A DNA stretch of 64,000 nt from Amycolatopsis sp. CA-128772 (GTDB lineage Bacteria; Actinomycetota; Actinomycetes; Mycobacteriales; Pseudonocardiaceae). The notes under the pieces were generated by a model that was not told the DNA's origin, made no database searches, and worked only from the letters and a program-made list of their open reading frames with translations. Shown here piece by piece: positions 45,346 to 53,163 of the stretch. The stretch is from the NCBI RefSeq assembly GCF_002904295.1, contig NZ_PPHG01000037.1, positions 1 through 64,000 on the forward strand. Reading direction: 5' to 3'. How positions within the stretch are numbered: position 1 is the first letter of the stretch; each line of letters opens with the position of its first letter. The translations under genes were made by a program, and so were the position numbers.

Positions 45346-45984
45346 ATGTCCCGACTCAGCAGGCTGTCCGCCGGAATCGCGACCACCGCTACCGCCGTCG
45401 GCGCCATCGCGGTGCTGACCGCCGGTACCGCGGCCGCCGCCACGGTCACCTACACCGCCGGTGGCACCACGCCCCTGACCTACACCTGCACCTTCCCCGG
45501 CATCACGCCGCAGCCGGTGCTCGTCACCTCGCACCTCGACGCGCCGGACGTCGTCGCCACCAGCAGCGTCACCACGCCGACCAACGTGGGCGGCTCCGCG
45601 ACGATCAGCGCCGGCGTGCACGCGCTGCTCACCGCGGTCGGGTACGACGGCATCCGCGGCACCGCCACGGTGCCGGTGACGGCGTCGGCGGGGACCCTGT
45701 CGCAGCCGGCGGCCACCGGGCTGAACATCCCGCAGACGATCTACCCGGCCGGCGGCCCCATCACGGTCAACATCTCGCAGGTCGCGACCTCGAGCGTGCC
45801 GACCTACACCGCGCCGGCGTCGGCGGGCACCGCCACGCTGTCGATGGGCAACACGGTCACCGCGGCCCTGGAGTTCCACAAGAAGGCCACCAACACCTGG
45901 ACGGCCTGGTCGATGAGCTGCACCCTGAAGGTCACCAACCCGGCCCAGAACGTGGCGTTCAGCCCGAGCATCACGGTCTCCTGA
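45346..45984 (+). CDS. DUF6801-like secreted two-cysteine protein, paralog 1
   Basis: 212-aa product from the ATG at 45346, 6 nt after an AGGAG box; the ATG at 45340 overlaps that box. The signal peptide ends near TAAA-A. The mature protein has the cluster signature: LTYTCTFPGITPQ, then a GYDGIRG element, FHKKATNTWTAWSMSC and the ending NVAFSPSITVS. The two cysteines probably pair. Related domains are annotated DUF6801 in actinobacteria (my recollection). It begins a run of five related secreted proteins. The 370-bp region upstream, divergent from the RCC1 gene, should hold promoters for both, but I see no clear boxes. Confidence 0.75.
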   Translation: MSRLSRLSAGIATTATAVGAIAVLTAGTAAAATVTYTAGGTTPLTYTCTFPGITPQPVLVTSHLDAPDVVATSSVTTPTNVGGSATISAGVHALLTAVGYDGIRGTATVPVTASAGTLSQPAATGLNIPQTIYPAGGPITVNISQVATSSVPTYTAPASAGTATLSMGNTVTAALEFHKKATNTWTAWSMSCTLKVTNPAQNVAFSPSITVS

Positions 45985-45992
45985 CGCCGATT

Positions 45993-46029
45993 CCCGGTGC
46001 GGGTCCCGCGCGAGCGGGCCCGCACCGGG
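45993..46029 (+). terminator. Hairpin terminator after paralog 1
   Basis: Perfect 11-bp arms CCCGGTGCGGG (45993-46003) and CCCGCACCGGG (46019-46029) with a GC-rich loop, followed by TTTCCCCTTTC. It separates the first DUF6801-like gene from the next four. Confidence 0.75.
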
Positions 46030-46069
46030 TTTCCCCTTTCTCGCACCACGAACACACCCAGGGATACCG

Positions 46070-47488
46070 ATGCCACGTCGAGTCCGGCCCCGCTCCGTCA
46101 CGGTGACCGCGCTGGCGGCCGCCGGCCTGCTGTCCGCGGCGAACGGCGCGCTGACCGGGGTCGGCTCGGCCGCTCCCGGCCCCGCGGTCCCGCCGGACAC
46201 GCAGGCGGCGGCGTCGGTCTCGGTGCACTGCCCGTTCGCCGACCCGCTCGGCCCGCGCGCGCTCACCGTCGAGACGACCGCGACGCTGCCCGCGCAGGCG
46301 AAGACCGGGACGTCGGCGACGATCGGCGCCTACGCCGTCAAGCTGACCCTCCCCCGCGACGTCGCGCTCTCGTTCCTGCCCGCCGGCGCCACCACCGGTT
46401 CGCTGCGCGGAACGGTGCAGCTCGACCTCGCCGTCCACCAGGACGACCGCTCGGACCACGTCCCGGTCACCCTCGTCGTGGCGCCGGCCCCGCTGCCGGA
46501 GACCGGCGACGTCGTCCTGACCGCGACCGGGACCGTGCCGGAGATCGCGATCAACACGATCGGCGCCGTCACCTTCGACGTCACCGCGCCGGTCCTCACG
46601 CTCGAAGCCGTCCCGGCCCCCGACGCGCCCGCCGCCACCACCGCGCCGCCGAAGGTCGCGTGCACCCTCGACGACGGCCAGAAGACGACGCTGGGCAAGG
46701 TCCTCGTGCTCCCGAAGGTGGTACCGGGCACCAAGGAGAAGCAGCAGGCCGCGACCGGCGACGTGCGGGCCATGGACGACGAGCCGCCCCCCAACGTGTA
46801 CACCCAGCCGCTCGGGCTGGTCAGCGTGCTCACGAAGTCGACGATCAAGCGGCTGGGCGCGACGGTCGACGCCCACCCGTCCCTGCTGGTCAACGGGTTC
46901 ATCAACGTGAACATCGACACCGGTGATTCGTGGGTCACCGGCGCGACCGCGTTCAGCCCGGTCACCGCGACCTTCCTCGGCTTCGGGTTCGTGCCGGTGA
47001 GCGCGACGGTCGAGTTCCTGCCGGTCGAGTACCAGACCCAGCGGATGATCGACTTCGCCGGCAACCTGTACACCGACCCGGTCACCGAACTCCCGTCCCT
47101 GCACGCGGACCTGCGGGTGATGGCCCGGATGAGCCACGCCGAGATCAACGGCGTCCCGCTCGACCTCGGACCCGACTGCGTGACGAAGGACCCGGTCCAC
47201 CTCGTCCTGGACGGCCCGTACGAAGCGTTCGGCGTCGGTCACGTCAGCACCGAGCCGAACGGCGGCTTCACGCTGCCGGGCTTCCGGGGCTGCACCTCCG
47301 GCGGCCAGGACCTGAACCCGCTGCTCGACGGCATGAGCGCGGGCCCGGGCAACCAGGCCTACGTCGACACCTACAACCTGGTCGGCTGCGACACACCCGA
47401 CCCCGCCGACTGCCCGGACGGCTCCAACCCGCCCGCTCCGGGCTCGCAGAGCGCGGCCGCGAAGAAGGCGGTCGCGAAACCGAGGTAG
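46070..47488 (+). CDS. Large secreted DUF6801-related protein
   Basis: 472-aa product. The signal peptide covers about the first 34 residues. Residues 45-210 form a DUF6801-like N-domain starting VHCPFADPLGPRALTVET, with an AYAVKLTLP strand. A linker and a second beta-rich domain follow (VNGFINVNIDTGDSWVTGAT, FLGFGFVPVSATVEFLPVEY). The C-terminal region has several cysteines (GPDCVTKD, FRGCTSGGQD, VGCDTPDPADCPDG) and ends in a basic Ala/Lys tail. I do not know its function. It is larger than its four paralogs and lies among them, with only 20 bp to the next gene. Confidence 0.72.
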   Translation: MPRRVRPRSVTVTALAAAGLLSAANGALTGVGSAAPGPAVPPDTQAAASVSVHCPFADPLGPRALTVETTATLPAQAKTGTSATIGAYAVKLTLPRDVALSFLPAGATTGSLRGTVQLDLAVHQDDRSDHVPVTLVVAPAPLPETGDVVLTATGTVPEIAINTIGAVTFDVTAPVLTLEAVPAPDAPAATTAPPKVACTLDDGQKTTLGKVLVLPKVVPGTKEKQQAATGDVRAMDDEPPPNVYTQPLGLVSVLTKSTIKRLGATVDAHPSLLVNGFINVNIDTGDSWVTGATAFSPVTATFLGFGFVPVSATVEFLPVEYQTQRMIDFAGNLYTDPVTELPSLHADLRVMARMSHAEINGVPLDLGPDCVTKDPVHLVLDGPYEAFGVGHVSTEPNGGFTLPGFRGCTSGGQDLNPLLDGMSAGPGNQAYVDTYNLVGCDTPDPADCPDGSNPPAPGSQSAAAKKAVAKPR

Positions 47489-47508
47489 CACCGGATCGAG
47501 GGGGAACC

Positions 47509-48096
47509 ATGAGGATCGGCACAGCGGTCGCGGCGGCCGTGCTCGTCACCGGCGTGACAGCGGGAACGGCGTCCGCGGCACAGGTGACACCGCAGACCGC
47601 CACCTTGACCTACACGTGCACGTACCCCGGCGTCTCGCCGCAGGCTTCGACGGTCACCGGCTCGTTCTCCGCCGAGGACACGGTTCCGCCGGGCGCCACG
47701 TTCACCATCGCGGACGTGTTCCTGAGCCACGTCATGTCCCCGGCGGTCCGCTCCCTGTTCACGGCCGCCGGCTACGACAGCGTCCAGGGCTCGTTCGCCG
47801 CCACGATCACCGCGACGAACGCGACCCCGGCCACGACGATCATTTCGGGCGGCTTCCCCGAGCAGGCGGTCCCCACGACCGGCGGGCTGACCTTTCCCGA
47901 GTTCGCGGGCGACCTGACCTTCACCGCCGGCGCGACGGGGTCGATCGGGTTCGCGCTGGGCGTCCAGGTCAACGAAACCCTCCAGTGGCACAAGAAGACG
48001 ACGGGGACGTGGGTCGCCTGGTCTTCGACGTGCACGCTGAAGGCGACCAGCCCGGCGCAGAACCGGGCGTTCCAGCCGGACATCGCGATCTCCTGA
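47509..48096 (+). CDS. DUF6801-like secreted two-cysteine protein, paralog 2
   Basis: 195-aa product with a signal peptide (MRIGTAVAAAVLVTGVTAGT, cut near ASA-A). The mature part carries LTYTCTYPGVSPQ, VRSLFTAAGYDSVQG, WHKKTTGTWVAWSSTC and the ending NRAFQPDIAIS. It is closest to paralog 3 in signal peptide and C-terminus. It follows the large DUF6801-related gene by 20 bp and precedes paralog 3 by 15 bp, so the four genes form one operon. A GAGGGGGAA box precedes the ATG. Confidence 0.78.
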   Translation: MRIGTAVAAAVLVTGVTAGTASAAQVTPQTATLTYTCTYPGVSPQASTVTGSFSAEDTVPPGATFTIADVFLSHVMSPAVRSLFTAAGYDSVQGSFAATITATNATPATTIISGGFPEQAVPTTGGLTFPEFAGDLTFTAGATGSIGFALGVQVNETLQWHKKTTGTWVAWSSTCTLKATSPAQNRAFQPDIAIS

Positions 48097-48111
48097 CGCT
48101 GGAGGCGACGG

Positions 48112-48693
48112 ATGAGATTCGCAACAGCGCTCGCGGCGGCCCTGCTCGTCACGGGCCTGACGGCGGGAACGGCCCACGCGGGCACCGTGACCCTGCAGAC
48201 CGGCGCGGTGCCCTACCGCTGCAGCTACCCCGGCGTCGGCCTGCAGAATTCGACCTTCGCCGCCTCGTTCACGACCGACGACGTGGTGGCGCCGGGCAGC
48301 ACCATCACCCTCCGGAACGTGAGCCTGACCCAGGTCGTGCCGGCGCCGCTGCGCGCACTCCTGGCGAGCCTGGGCTACGACGGGGTCCGGGGCGGACTCA
48401 CCGCCTCGATCACCGCCGCGAACGCGTACCCGGACGCCCCGGTCTCGGGAATCCTGGGCGAGCAGACGTTCCCCGCCAGTGGCCCGATGACGTTCCACGT
48501 GGCGGCCGGGGACGTCACCACCGGCGCGGGTCTGGCGGGAACGATCGAATTCGCCCTGAGCGCACAGCTCAGGGAGGACTTGGAGTTCCGCAAGAAGGCG
48601 ACCGGGACCTGGGTCCCGTGGTCGTCGACGTGCCGGGTGGCGGTGCCCGTCCCGCCCGGCGCGGCGTTCCAGCCGGACATCGCGATCTCCTGA
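48112..48693 (+). CDS. DUF6801-like secreted two-cysteine protein, paralog 3
   Basis: 193-aa product with a signal peptide nearly identical in layout to paralog 2 (MRFATALAAALLVTGLTAGT, cut near AHA-G). The mature part has VPYRCSYPGVGLQ, LRALLASLGYDGVRG, FRKKATGTWVPWSSTC and the ending GAAFQPDIAIS. A GGAGG box lies just upstream of the ATG. The high similarity to paralog 2 points to tandem duplication. Confidence 0.78.
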   Translation: MRFATALAAALLVTGLTAGTAHAGTVTLQTGAVPYRCSYPGVGLQNSTFAASFTTDDVVAPGSTITLRNVSLTQVVPAPLRALLASLGYDGVRGGLTASITAANAYPDAPVSGILGEQTFPASGPMTFHVAAGDVTTGAGLAGTIEFALSAQLREDLEFRKKATGTWVPWSSTCRVAVPVPPGAAFQPDIAIS

Positions 48694-48707
48694 CGCAGAA
48701 AGGAATC

Positions 48708-49286
48708 ATGCGCCTCTTCCGCAGCTTGGTCCTGACCCTGATCACGACGGCCGCCCTCGCCGGGGCGGCCGCGCCCGCCCACGCGAGCACGGCGTTCCAC
48801 TCCGGTGCCGTCGGCTACACCTGCCAGTTTCCCGACGGTTCGCCGCAGACGGTAACCCTGGTCGCCGGGTTCACCGGTCCGGACACCGTCGCTCCCGGAG
48901 TCGGCTTCGCGCTCTCGGGCGTCTCGGGGACCGTGACCCTGACTCCGGCCGCGCAGACGTGGTTCACCAGCCGCGGGAGCGACGGCTTCGCGGGCGGGCG
49001 GGTCGCGGTGTTCACCGAGGCGGCGAACGGCCCCCGGTCGGCCAACCCCGGCGCCGCGACGATCCAGCCGTCGACCTGGGGTGCCGGTCCGGCCGTGGCC
49101 TCGTTCAGCGGCGGGCGGTCGTCGCACACCGCCGGCTCCTCGGGCACGATCACGTTCACCGCGGGTCAGCTGGTCCTGCTGCTGTCGCTGCACCGGGCCG
49201 ACGGCGAGCCCGCGTTCTCCAGCGTGATCTGCCACCCGCAGGACGGCCAGGACACCACGTTCACCCCGGCCCTGCCGATCAGCTGA
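48708..49286 (+). CDS. DUF6801-like secreted protein, divergent paralog 4
   Basis: 192-aa product with signal peptide MRLFRSLVLTLITTAALAGA (cut near AHA-S). The mature part keeps VGYTCQFPDGSPQTVTLVAG and two cysteines (the second in FSSVICHPQDG). The C-terminus TFTPALPIS retains the terminal Ile-Ser. It has lost the KKxTGTWxxWS element of the other paralogs and has a Ser/Gly-rich insert (FSGGRSSHTAGSSG). A GAAAGGAA box precedes the ATG. Last gene of the cluster. Confidence 0.72.
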   Translation: MRLFRSLVLTLITTAALAGAAAPAHASTAFHSGAVGYTCQFPDGSPQTVTLVAGFTGPDTVAPGVGFALSGVSGTVTLTPAAQTWFTSRGSDGFAGGRVAVFTEAANGPRSANPGAATIQPSTWGAGPAVASFSGGRSSHTAGSSGTITFTAGQLVLLLSLHRADGEPAFSSVICHPQDGQDTTFTPALPIS

Positions 49287-49292
49287 GCCGCA

Positions 49293-49325
49293 CCGGGGTG
49301 CCGCCCCCGGGGCGGCACCCCGGTC
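49293..49325. terminator. Bidirectional hairpin between convergent genes
   Basis: Perfect 14-bp arms ACCGGGGTGCCGCC (49293-49306) and GGCGGCACCCCGGT (49312-49325) with loop CCCGG. It ends the DUF6801-like operon and overlaps the last bases of the convergent PucR-type gene. Confidence 0.85.
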
Positions 49326-50607
49326 AGCTGGACGTCCACTGTGGACGCGAACCACCCGATCGCTGCGACGGCAGCAGGTCGCTGACCGGGTACCGCAGCG
49401 GCAGCGGGGCCGCGCCCGCGCGCAGGGCCAGCTCCATCTCGAAGCGGGCCGACGGGTCGCGCAGGCTGTCGCCGAACGTCGCCTGCAGCTGGCGCATGCG
49501 GTAGCGGACCGTCTGCGGGTGGACGCCCAGGCGCTCGGCGATCTCCACCACGTTGCCCTGGCTGTCCAGCCACGCCCGCAGCGTCTCCAGCAGCCGCTCC
49601 TGCTGCTTGCCCGTCATGTCCGCCAGCGGGGCGAACAGGCGGTGCCGGAGGGTGCCCACCAGGCCGGTGTCGGAGTTCACCAGCAGCGTCGCCAGGTGCT
49701 CCTCGGCCCGCAGCACCGGGCGGGGCGCCAGCACGCCGCGTTCGGCCAGCTGGAGCGCGTTGCGGGCCCAGCGCAGGGAATCCGCCACCGACGCGAGCGG
49801 GACGCACGGGCCGATCGACAGCCGGCAGTCCGGCAGGGCCACCTGCAGCGCCGCCAGCCGGGCGCCGCTCAGCTCGCCCGGGACGACCAGTTTCGGGTCG
49901 GGGGTGTCGAGTTCGGCGAGGACGTCGGCGTCCAGCCCGGCGTGCCGGCGGGCCGGGGCGACGCCGCCGGCCGGGCAGACCGCCACCGGTGTCGCGTCCG
50001 ACGGCACCGGCCAGCCGATCAGCTGGGCCAGCTCGGCAATCGCTTTCGGGGACGCGGGCGGCGTCTCCAGGATCAGGTGCAGCAGCTTGCGGCGCCAGGT
50101 GTCCAGGGCGCCCGCCGTGCGCGCCTTGGCTTCCAGGTAACCGTCGAGGGCGACCGAAGCCAGCTCGTCCATGAACGCCAGCATCGCGTCGGCCAGCTGG
50201 GACATCACCGCCGACGAAAGGCCACTGCGCCGCCCGACGCGCATGATCCGCCGCCACGACACCCGCGCGCCGACGCGGTAGGCCGACTGCAGCGTGTCGA
50301 GGCTGCGGCCTTCGCGCATTTCGTTCTGCCCCAGCCGGTGGTGCACCTCGTGGGACTGTTCCTTCGACACGGTCGGATCGGCGATCTGCGCGACGAACAA
50401 CGTGATCGCGTACTCGACGCCGGCCCGGATCGACTTGCCGTAGGGCCCGTCGAGCGGACGGGCGTAAGCCGGGATGGTCGCGCGGATCTCTTCGACGATT
50501 TCGGCGGCGAGACTGGCCAGCTCCGGGCGCAATATGTCGGCGAGCTTGCGGGGTAGCGGGGCGGTGGGCGGCGGCGCAGCGTGTTCGAATCCGCGCTCCA
50601 CCGACAT
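49324..50607 (-). CDS. PucR/CdaR-type helix-turn-helix regulator
   Basis: 427-aa product from MSVERGFEHAAP at 50607, preceded by a GGAG box 6 nt upstream; an upstream start at 50694 has no box. An N-terminal helical RsbRD/PucR-associated region (ADILRPELASLAAEIVEEIR, HHRLGQNEMREGRSLDTLQS) is followed by a GGDEF-like CdaR middle. The C-terminal PucR HTH reads LLETLRAWLDSQGNVVEIAE and RLGVHPQTVRYRMRQLQ. Such regulators respond to small molecules, but the inducer is unknown. It converges on the secreted-protein operon and has an inverted repeat about 110 bp upstream of its start. Confidence 0.88.
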   Translation of the reverse strand: MSVERGFEHAAPPPTAPLPRKLADILRPELASLAAEIVEEIRATIPAYARPLDGPYGKSIRAGVEYAITLFVAQIADPTVSKEQSHEVHHRLGQNEMREGRSLDTLQSAYRVGARVSWRRIMRVGRRSGLSSAVMSQLADAMLAFMDELASVALDGYLEAKARTAGALDTWRRKLLHLILETPPASPKAIAELAQLIGWPVPSDATPVAVCPAGGVAPARRHAGLDADVLAELDTPDPKLVVPGELSGARLAALQVALPDCRLSIGPCVPLASVADSLRWARNALQLAERGVLAPRPVLRAEEHLATLLVNSDTGLVGTLRHRLFAPLADMTGKQQERLLETLRAWLDSQGNVVEIAERLGVHPQTVRYRMRQLQATFGDSLRDPSARFEMELALRAGAAPLPLRYPVSDLLPSQRSGGSRPQWTSS

Positions 50608-50716
50608 CGCAGCTCCTTCGCTCCGCCCCGGAAAACCGGCCGCGGACGCCCGCGACCGGGCACCCCGCGCCTGTTGCGGGGTGACAACGAGCACATCGAA
50701 AAACTAACGCCAAACG

Positions 50717-50762
50717 TGTCACATCGGTGAAAGAAAACCTATTTCTTGTCACCGCGATGACA
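50717..50762. promoter_or_regulatory. Imperfect dyad upstream of the PucR-type gene
   Basis: TGTCACATCGGTGA (50717-50730) and TCACCGCGATGACA (50749-50762) match as inverted repeats at 11 of 14 positions. An inner AAGAAA/TTTCTT pair (50731-50736, 50742-50747) extends the symmetry. It lies in the 310-bp AT-richer divergent gap between the PucR-type gene and the YtrA-type pair and could be the PucR operator. The rest of the gap shows nothing definite. Confidence 0.45.
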
Positions 50763-50877
50763 AATTTCGCGGGCTTGGCTGCGATCGGCTGACAAGCGTC
50801 CCGCCGAGTGCACCGGAGCGTGCGTGCGAACGGGCGAATCGTGCCACGAGCACCCCGCCCTGCGGTTACGCCGCGAG

Positions 50878-50901
50878 CTTGTATCATGTGCTTGATACAA
50901 G
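50878..50901 (+). promoter_or_regulatory. Perfect palindromic operator of YtrA/GntR type
   Basis: CTTGTATCA (50878-50886) and TGATACAAG (50893-50901) are exact inverted repeats separated by 6 bp. It lies 16 bp before the start of the membrane-protein gene that is translationally coupled to a YtrA-type GntR regulator. This arrangement is typical of autorepression by small GntR regulators. Confidence 0.7.
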
Positions 50902-50917
50902 CGTCGGGAGGTACGGC

Positions 50918-51613
50918 ATGCCGTGGGACAACGTGCTCGGGGTCGCGCTCGTGATGGGCCTGTTCGGGCTGGCGATCCTGATCGTGCTCTGGCCGGGCGA
51001 AAAGCACGGTAAGCGCTTGCTGGAACGCTGGGGCGTGCCCGGTCCCGGCCCCGGCGAGGTCGCGATGGCCGTCCGCTACCTCAAGCGGCGCCGGCTCTGG
51101 TACCCGTGGCTCTTCCTCGCCATCCCGCCGCTGCTGGGCGACGAAGGAGCGGGCACGATCGTCGTCACGCTGCTGCTGGGCGGCCTGATCGCGGAGCTGC
51201 TGGCGCAGCGCCCGAACCGCGGCCCGCGCCGGGAGGCGGTGCTGGTGCCGCGGACGCTGCCGGGGATCGTCCCGGTGTGGGTGCTGGTCCTCGGCGGCCT
51301 GGCGGCGGCGGGGTCGATGGTGCACCTGGGGGTGACGGCCCAGTGGAAGCAGCTGGCGGTGGCGGCGGGCACGGCGGTGGTCTGCGCGGCGATCGCACTG
51401 CTCGCGGTGCGCCGCCCGGCGGTCGGTGACCCGCGTGCGGACCTGGCCCTGCGCACCCGCAGCGCCCGGGTGGCGATCGGGCTGGGCATCGGCGCGTGCA
51501 CGGCGATCGGCTGGCCGGCGGGCGACTTCGTGTCGTTCCTGGTGGTCGTGGCCGGCCTGGCGGCGTTCCTGGCGGTCACGGCCCCGGTGAAACGGCTCCC
51601 GGCCGCGGCGTGA
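50918..51613 (+). CDS. Six-segment membrane protein coupled to a GntR regulator
   Basis: 231-aa product from MPWDNVLGVALVMGLFGLAI, chosen because a GGGAGG box sits just upstream and the palindromic operator precedes it; a longer frame from 50879 would start inside the operator. About six hydrophobic segments (LGVALVMGLFGLAILIVLW to FVSFLVVVAGLAAFLAVTA) are separated by Arg/Pro-rich loops. I do not recognise the family. It is probably a membrane component controlled by the coupled regulator. Confidence 0.75.
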   Translation: MPWDNVLGVALVMGLFGLAILIVLWPGEKHGKRLLERWGVPGPGPGEVAMAVRYLKRRRLWYPWLFLAIPPLLGDEGAGTIVVTLLLGGLIAELLAQRPNRGPRREAVLVPRTLPGIVPVWVLVLGGLAAAGSMVHLGVTAQWKQLAVAAGTAVVCAAIALLAVRRPAVGDPRADLALRTRSARVAIGLGIGACTAIGWPAGDFVSFLVVVAGLAAFLAVTAPVKRLPAAA

Positions 51614-51972
51614 AGATCGTCGTCGACACCGAGAACGGGCTGGCCCCCTGGCGGCAGGTGCACGACCAGGTGGTCCACGCGGTCACGACGGGCGCACTGG
51701 CCGAGGGAACCCGCCTGCCCCCGATCCGCCAGCTGGCCCGCGACCTGGGCCTGGCCTCGGGCACGGTGGCCCGCGCATACCGCGAACTGGAGGCGGCAGG
51801 CTGGGTGGCAACGGCCCGCGCCCGCGGCACGGTGGTGACGATCCCGGTAGGCCGCCCGGACCGCGAGGCGCTCCTGGGCTCGGCCGCGGCCGGTTACGCG
51901 GCCCAGGCCCGCGATCTGGGCGCGGGCCTCGGTGCCGCCCTCGCCGCGGTGCGCGCGGCTTGGCCGGAGTGA
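51610..51972 (+). CDS. YtrA-type GntR-family regulator
   Basis: 120-aa protein with only the winged-helix GntR domain: PWRQVHDQVVHAVTTGALAE, RLPPIRQLARDLGLASGTVA, RAYRELEAAGWVATARARGT. A short helical tail follows instead of a large effector domain, as in the YtrA subfamily. The GTG overlaps the stop of the membrane-protein gene (GTGA). It probably represses its own operon through the CTTGTATCA palindrome upstream. Confidence 0.9.
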   Translation: MKIVVDTENGLAPWRQVHDQVVHAVTTGALAEGTRLPPIRQLARDLGLASGTVARAYRELEAAGWVATARARGTVVTIPVGRPDREALLGSAAAGYAAQARDLGAGLGAALAAVRAAWPE

Positions 51973-52101
51973 GCACCGGCAGACCGCGTGTTGCGGCGGG
52001 TTTCGCGCCTCAGGCTCCGGCACGGCACGCATCCTGAGCTCGCCGCGGCCGCGGCTTCGGCGGCGAGCGCGGCGGGTTTCCGCCCGGCCCGCGGCAGTTG
52101 C

Positions 52102-52253
52102 GCTAACTCCGCGACCTGCGTGCGCAAGGCACAGCCCGCCCCACGTGCCCGGAACAGCGCCGCCCGCCAGGCAAGCCGCTAACTCCGCGCCCCAGGCTCC
52201 CAAGGCACAGCCCGCCCCGCGTGACCGGGAGCAGCCCGGCCCGCCCGCGCAGC
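52102..52253. repeat. Two degenerate direct repeats with 76-bp period
   Basis: GCTAACTCCGCG recurs at 52102 and 52178, and AAGGCACAGCCCGCCCC at 52126 and 52202, both 76 bp apart with similar flanks (CGTG.CCGG). They lie in the 370-bp non-coding gap between the GntR gene and the arginase-like gene. The rest of the gap is very GC-rich and shows no credible gene. Confidence 0.65.
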
Positions 52254-52342
52254 CAGCTGCCGCGGAGCTCGCGAGCCCGGCAAGGCCCGCGCAGCCCCAG
52301 CCGAACCCCGGCGCAGTCCGCCCGGCCCCGCCCGAACCGCAA

Positions 52343-53125
52343 TCAGCCGAGCAGGCGGCCGATCGCCTCGACCACCGGCTCCAGCACCTCGACCTCGCGC
52401 GGCGTCCCCACGCACTCCGTGATCCCCGCGCCGACCACCTCGAACCGCGCCAGCGCGTCGAGCTCCGCCACCAGCCGCGAAATCGTCCAGCCGTCCGGCT
52501 CCGGGTAATTGAGCCCCGGGAACTCCGCCGGATCCAGCACGTCCAGGTCCACGTGCACGTACAGCTTCTCCACCCCGGCCGGCGCGGCCGCGGACGTCAC
52601 CGCCAGCCCACGGGCCACCGCCGCCCGCTCCTCCGGGTCGAACACGCGGGTTCCGGCCAGGGCCACCCGGCCGGGCTCCAGCGCCGGAGCCGCCGCGAAC
52701 TCCGGGTCGCCCTCGCCGAACAGGGACCGCAGGACCATCCCGTGGAACGCGCCCGACGGGGACGTCTCGGCCGTGTTCAGGTCCGGGTGGGCGTCGAACC
52801 ACGTCACGCCCAGGCCGGGTCCGTGCCGGAACCGCGCCACGCCGATCGGGATCAGCTCGACGCCGCAGTCGCCGCCGATCGTCAGGACCGGGCCGCCCGG
52901 GGCCTCCAGGGCCGCCAGCTGGGCCGCGCGGTTCGGGCCGGTCAGCACGGCCCGCGACGCGATCCCGCCGTCCACTTCGGACACCGCGCGCGTCTGCGGG
53001 ACGTGGTGGACGGGCCGGCCGAGCACGTGCCCGGCCAGCTCCGCCAGCGCCAGACAGCCGTCCGGCAGCTCCGCCGCGCGCGGTCCCACCGCGCCCTGCC
53101 GCTGCGGTACCGCGTTGATCAGCAT
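52343..53125 (-). CDS. Arginase/agmatinase-family hydrolase
   Basis: 260-aa ureohydrolase-fold protein. Metal-site motifs are TIGGDCGVELIPIG, VTWFDAHPDLN and VHVDLDVLDPAEFPG. The His usually found in GGDH is Cys here. It is somewhat short compared with classical arginases (about 300 aa). It may cleave a guanidino compound, but the substrate is unknown, and the Cys substitution leaves activity uncertain. It stands alone, converging towards a repeat-filled gap, with pyc 38 bp upstream on the same strand. Confidence 0.85.
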   Translation of the reverse strand: MLINAVPQRQGAVGPRAAELPDGCLALAELAGHVLGRPVHHVPQTRAVSEVDGGIASRAVLTGPNRAAQLAALEAPGGPVLTIGGDCGVELIPIGVARFRHGPGLGVTWFDAHPDLNTAETSPSGAFHGMVLRSLFGEGDPEFAAAPALEPGRVALAGTRVFDPEERAAVARGLAVTSAAAPAGVEKLYVHVDLDVLDPAEFPGLNYPEPDGWTISRLVAELDALARFEVVGAGITECVGTPREVEVLEPVVEAIGRLLG

Positions 53126-53163
53126 CCGCCGATGCTAGCGCGGAAGCCGCCGCCGTGAAGGCG

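Noticed and set aside
51932-53158. 408-aa plus-strand frame over the arginase-like gene
   Set aside because: Complement of the arginase-like gene plus repeat DNA; no protein family features.
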